The notes under the pieces: model-generated
What the model was told of the DNA's origin: nothing
Database searches by the model: none
Seen by the model: only the letters and a program-made list of their open reading frames with translations
Position numbers and translations under genes: made by a program
Shown: positions 39,551 through 41,874 of the stretch, piece after piece
Layout: each line of letters begins with the position of its first letter
Numbering within the stretch: position 1 is the first letter of the stretch
DNA from: Yoonia sp.
GTDB lineage: Bacteria > Pseudomonadota > Alphaproteobacteria > Rhodobacterales > Rhodobacteraceae
Direction of reading: 5' to 3'
NCBI RefSeq assembly: GCF_017854565.1
Contig: NZ_JAFMHJ010000029.1
Location: forward strand, 1 to 41,874
DNA: 41,874 nucleotides

Positions 39551-41719
39551 ATGCGTAAGGACCTGATCCTTGTAGCCGTTATCGTTGCAACACTCGCACT
39601 GATGGTTGTGCCGCTGTCGCAAGATATCGTCGATACTTTGCTTGCGTTAAACATATCGCTTTCGGTTTTGTTGCTGGTTTTGGCGCTGTACCTGAAACGC
39701 CCGTCAGATTTCTCGACTTTCCCGTCGGTTATCCTGATCGGAACCGCATTTCGGCTTGCGCTGTCGATCGCCACGACCAGGCTGATCCTGTCAGAGGCCG
39801 ATGCGGGGGAAATTATCGAGACATTCGGTGACTTCGTGGTACGTGGGTCGGTTGTGATCGGCCTTGTAATCTTTTTGATCATCACGGTCGTTCAGTTTCT
39901 TGTGGTGACCAAAGGTGCGGAACGTGTAGCCGAGGTGGCGGCGCGGTTTGCACTTGATGCGTTGCCGGGCAAGCAAATGAGCATCGACGCAGAAATGCGC
40001 AACGGTAATCTATCGGCCGAGGAGGCCGCGACCCGCCGGACCGGTCTGGACCGGGACAGTCAGTTCTTTGGGGCCATGGATGGCGCCATGAAGTTCATTA
40101 AAGGCGACGCAATCGCCGGCCTGATCATCATTTCGATCAACCTGCTCGGCGGGATCGCCGTCGGGATGAGCATGCATGGTTATAGCTTTGGTGAAGCGGC
40201 CTCTGTCTTCTCGCTGTTGACGATTGGTGATGGCCTTGTTGCGCAAATCCCAGCGCTTCTGATGTCACTTTGTGCCGGTATTGTGGTGACACGAGGCGCA
40301 AATGAAGACACCACCGACCTTGGCAATGATATCTTCGGGGAATTGGTGTCGGACCCACGTGTTCCCGCAGTTGCCTCGTCCATTGTCTTGGCCGTCGGCT
40401 TTATCCCGGGTTTCCCAACGGCAACCTTTGCATTATTCGCCGCGATCTTCTTTATCAGCTCGCTACTGTTACGGCGCCGAATTTTGGGCGATGCTGTGGC
40501 CAAGGAACTTGCGGCAGCCGAACGGGCCAGTGCGCAGGCAAAAGACGCTGGTAAAGGTCGTAGTGCCGCAGGACCTGCCGATGAAGCCGACGCGAACGGC
40601 CTTGATCTGCCGGTCAGTGACCGCATGCGCCTGATCGTTGGGGCTGACTTGGGCAAGGTATTGAACCACGATCTTTTGGAGCGTGCGATCGCCGGGCATT
40701 TCGGTGTGCTTTATGCCGCGCGGGGGGTCCGGTTTCCACGGGTCGGTTTTGTGGTGTCAGAGCAGATAGGCGCCACTGACATTGTTGTTGAAATGGACGA
40801 AGTGCCGGTGTTTCGCGATACGGCGAGGCTTGATTGCCATTTTGTCACCGATGTTGACCTTGTTGATAACTCTGACCAGACGGACCCCGACAAAGCCTAT
40901 AAGAAAATTGACTGGCCGGGCCTGCGTGGCGTTTGGTTCCCAAAGGCGCACGAAGGCAAGCTACGTGCACTGGACGCCAAGCCGCTATTGCTCGAGACGG
41001 CACTTGGCTGCGCGACCTACCGTTTGTACGAGCAAAATCTGGGTACGTTGTTTTCGCATGGCATATTCACCGAGCTGATGGCATCGGCGGTTTCTGAAGA
41101 GCCGGAAATCACCGGGTTGGTGAGAGAAGAAATGACGGAGCCCGCCCTGTTCAAGATGTTCCGGTATCTTGTTGAGGACGGTGTACCGTTGCGTCCATTG
41201 TCGTTGCTGATGTCGTCGCTCAACTACTGGATCCACACAGCAGAGCAGCCAAACGCCGTTATTCTGGCCGAATGCCTGCGCGGGTCCATGAAGCGTCAGT
41301 TGTGTCACAGGATTGCCGGGGCCGATGGAATACTGGGTGTCGTCATGGTTGATCCCACGGTCGAGTCCCTGGCGCGCCGCGGGATTGTCGATAGCCGCCG
41401 TAACGGTGGTGACATGGCCAACGAAGGTCTGGCATTCGAAAACGATGTGAAAGAACACCTGCTGGCGCAGTTCAACAATCTTTGGGATGCACAGGCCAAA
41501 GGGGCCCGCCCCGTTGCCATCGTCACCGCAGCTGACTTGCGTCGGCGCCTACGGAACTTTTTGTCCGCCAATGAGCTGCATTTCTCGGTACTTGCGCCGC
41601 ATGAAATTTCATCTGAGTTCCTGACGCACCCGGTCGAGCTGATCAGCCTTCAGGGTATGGCCAAGACACGGGTAGCGCCCGAGGCTGTCCGCAAACGGCC
41701 GGAACGCCGGACGGCATAG
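39551..41719 (+). CDS. sctV: T3SS export-gate protein SctV
   Basis: 722-residue FlhA/SctV-family export gate in the inner membrane. The N-terminal half has about eight hydrophobic helices with the signature KGAERVAEVAARFALDAL and the conserved MSIDAEMRNGNLSAEEA loop; the C-terminal half is the cytoplasmic ring that receives chaperone-bound cargo. ATG 39551 has GGAGAG upstream; 39533 does not. The SctD/SctI/SctC context favours a non-flagellar system. An intrinsic terminator follows. Confidence 0.95.
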   Translation: MRKDLILVAVIVATLALMVVPLSQDIVDTLLALNISLSVLLLVLALYLKRPSDFSTFPSVILIGTAFRLALSIATTRLILSEADAGEIIETFGDFVVRGSVVIGLVIFLIITVVQFLVVTKGAERVAEVAARFALDALPGKQMSIDAEMRNGNLSAEEAATRRTGLDRDSQFFGAMDGAMKFIKGDAIAGLIIISINLLGGIAVGMSMHGYSFGEAASVFSLLTIGDGLVAQIPALLMSLCAGIVVTRGANEDTTDLGNDIFGELVSDPRVPAVASSIVLAVGFIPGFPTATFALFAAIFFISSLLLRRRILGDAVAKELAAAERASAQAKDAGKGRSAAGPADEADANGLDLPVSDRMRLIVGADLGKVLNHDLLERAIAGHFGVLYAARGVRFPRVGFVVSEQIGATDIVVEMDEVPVFRDTARLDCHFVTDVDLVDNSDQTDPDKAYKKIDWPGLRGVWFPKAHEGKLRALDAKPLLLETALGCATYRLYEQNLGTLFSHGIFTELMASAVSEEPEITGLVREEMTEPALFKMFRYLVEDGVPLRPLSLLMSSLNYWIHTAEQPNAVILAECLRGSMKRQLCHRIAGADGILGVVMVDPTVESLARRGIVDSRRNGGDMANEGLAFENDVKEHLLAQFNNLWDAQAKGARPVAIVTAADLRRRLRNFLSANELHFSVLAPHEISSEFLTHPVELISLQGMAKTRVAPEAVRKRPERRTA

Positions 41720-41739
41720 GAGGTCAGTCGCGCAGGCCA

Positions 41740-41769
41740 AGGCTCCGCTTATCGAAGCGGGGCCTTTTT
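41740..41769 (+). terminator. intrinsic terminator after sctV
   Basis: AGGCTCCGCTT pairs with AAGCGGGGCCT around a 4-base loop and TTTTT follows. It ends the sctV transcript. Confidence 0.9.
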
Positions 41770-41874
41770 CGTGTGTTGGGCAGGCAAGGGCGCACCATGA
41801 AAATGTGGCTTGCAACTGCGAGTTATTGTCAAACTTGGTGTTTGAGGTTTTTGGGTCATGCGGCGATCTGGTCG
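41770..41874. other. window end, no assigned gene
   Basis: A plus-strand frame from ATG 41797 stays open to the last base (26 codons), too short to call. No other element identified. Confidence 0.3.

Noticed and set aside
39551-41719. FlhA of a flagellum
   Set aside because: The family is shared, but the neighbours SctD, SctI-like and SctC-like are not flagellar, and no flagellar gene is seen in the window.
31091-41719. Prophage or integrase at the tRNA
   Set aside because: No integrase, capsid or terminase is visible and no repeat of the tRNA 3' end was found in the window.

Overview
The window looks like a chromosomal segment from a Rhodobacteraceae (roseobacter-group) alphaproteobacterium. 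The evidence is an adjacent sciP-ctrA pair, a GTTC-N7-GTTC LexA-type box, TrmFO and GluQ in one operon, a CtrA-class cell-cycle regulator, and high-GC coding sequence with many GTG/TTG starts and ATGA gene overlaps. I identified proteins from motifs and length by reading; no database search was run.

Positions 1 to about 27,250 are mostly conserved housekeeping genes. A polyamine/opine-type ABC importer (two permeases and an ATPase, + strand, 325-3076) is followed by a long minus-strand block, 3255-9372: a PagL-like lipid A deacylase, a TetR regulator, PPK2, an alpha/beta hydrolase, MetA, a P-loop protein and MnmA. Next on the plus strand come sciP, ctrA, ligA and recG, then a 40-residue membrane peptide behind a SOS box and a possible structured RNA ending in a strong terminator. 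An IscU-like protein, hisI, gluQ-trmFO, an outer-membrane barrel and gyrA follow. An ornithine cyclodeaminase/arginase pair sits beside a divergent Lrp-type regulator. The block closes with dsbB, a DedA-like protein and a broken zinc metallopeptidase gene.

A tRNA-Leu(CAA) at 27310-27395 marks a sharp change. To its right are a decayed gene remnant, a DctB/DctD-like two-component pair whose DctD-like member lacks the GAFTGA loop, a NarL/LuxR-type response regulator, and a non-flagellar type III secretion (T3SS) gene cluster that runs to the end of the window. Recognisable T3SS parts are SctV (export gate), SctD (FHA-like inner ring protein), a likely SctI inner rod, a small TPR protein and a SctC-like protein that stops after the N-domains and has no secretin barrel. 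They are mixed with unrecognised proteins: three or four consecutive genes (31879-35101) that seem to share a C-terminal fold, a 57-residue repeat-containing peptide, and a 41-residue protein that is nearly a copy of the C-terminus of a 204-residue neighbour.

A recurring TACGTAG palindrome lies about 85-150 bp upstream of the regulator, two of the unknown genes and both sides of the divergent 37428/37695 intergenic region. This suggests one dedicated regulon, perhaps controlled by the NarL/LuxR protein. The layout is that of a genomic island at a tRNA carrying an atypical alphaproteobacterial T3SS. The ATPase, the rest of the export apparatus, the needle and the secretin channel are not in the window and would be expected further right.
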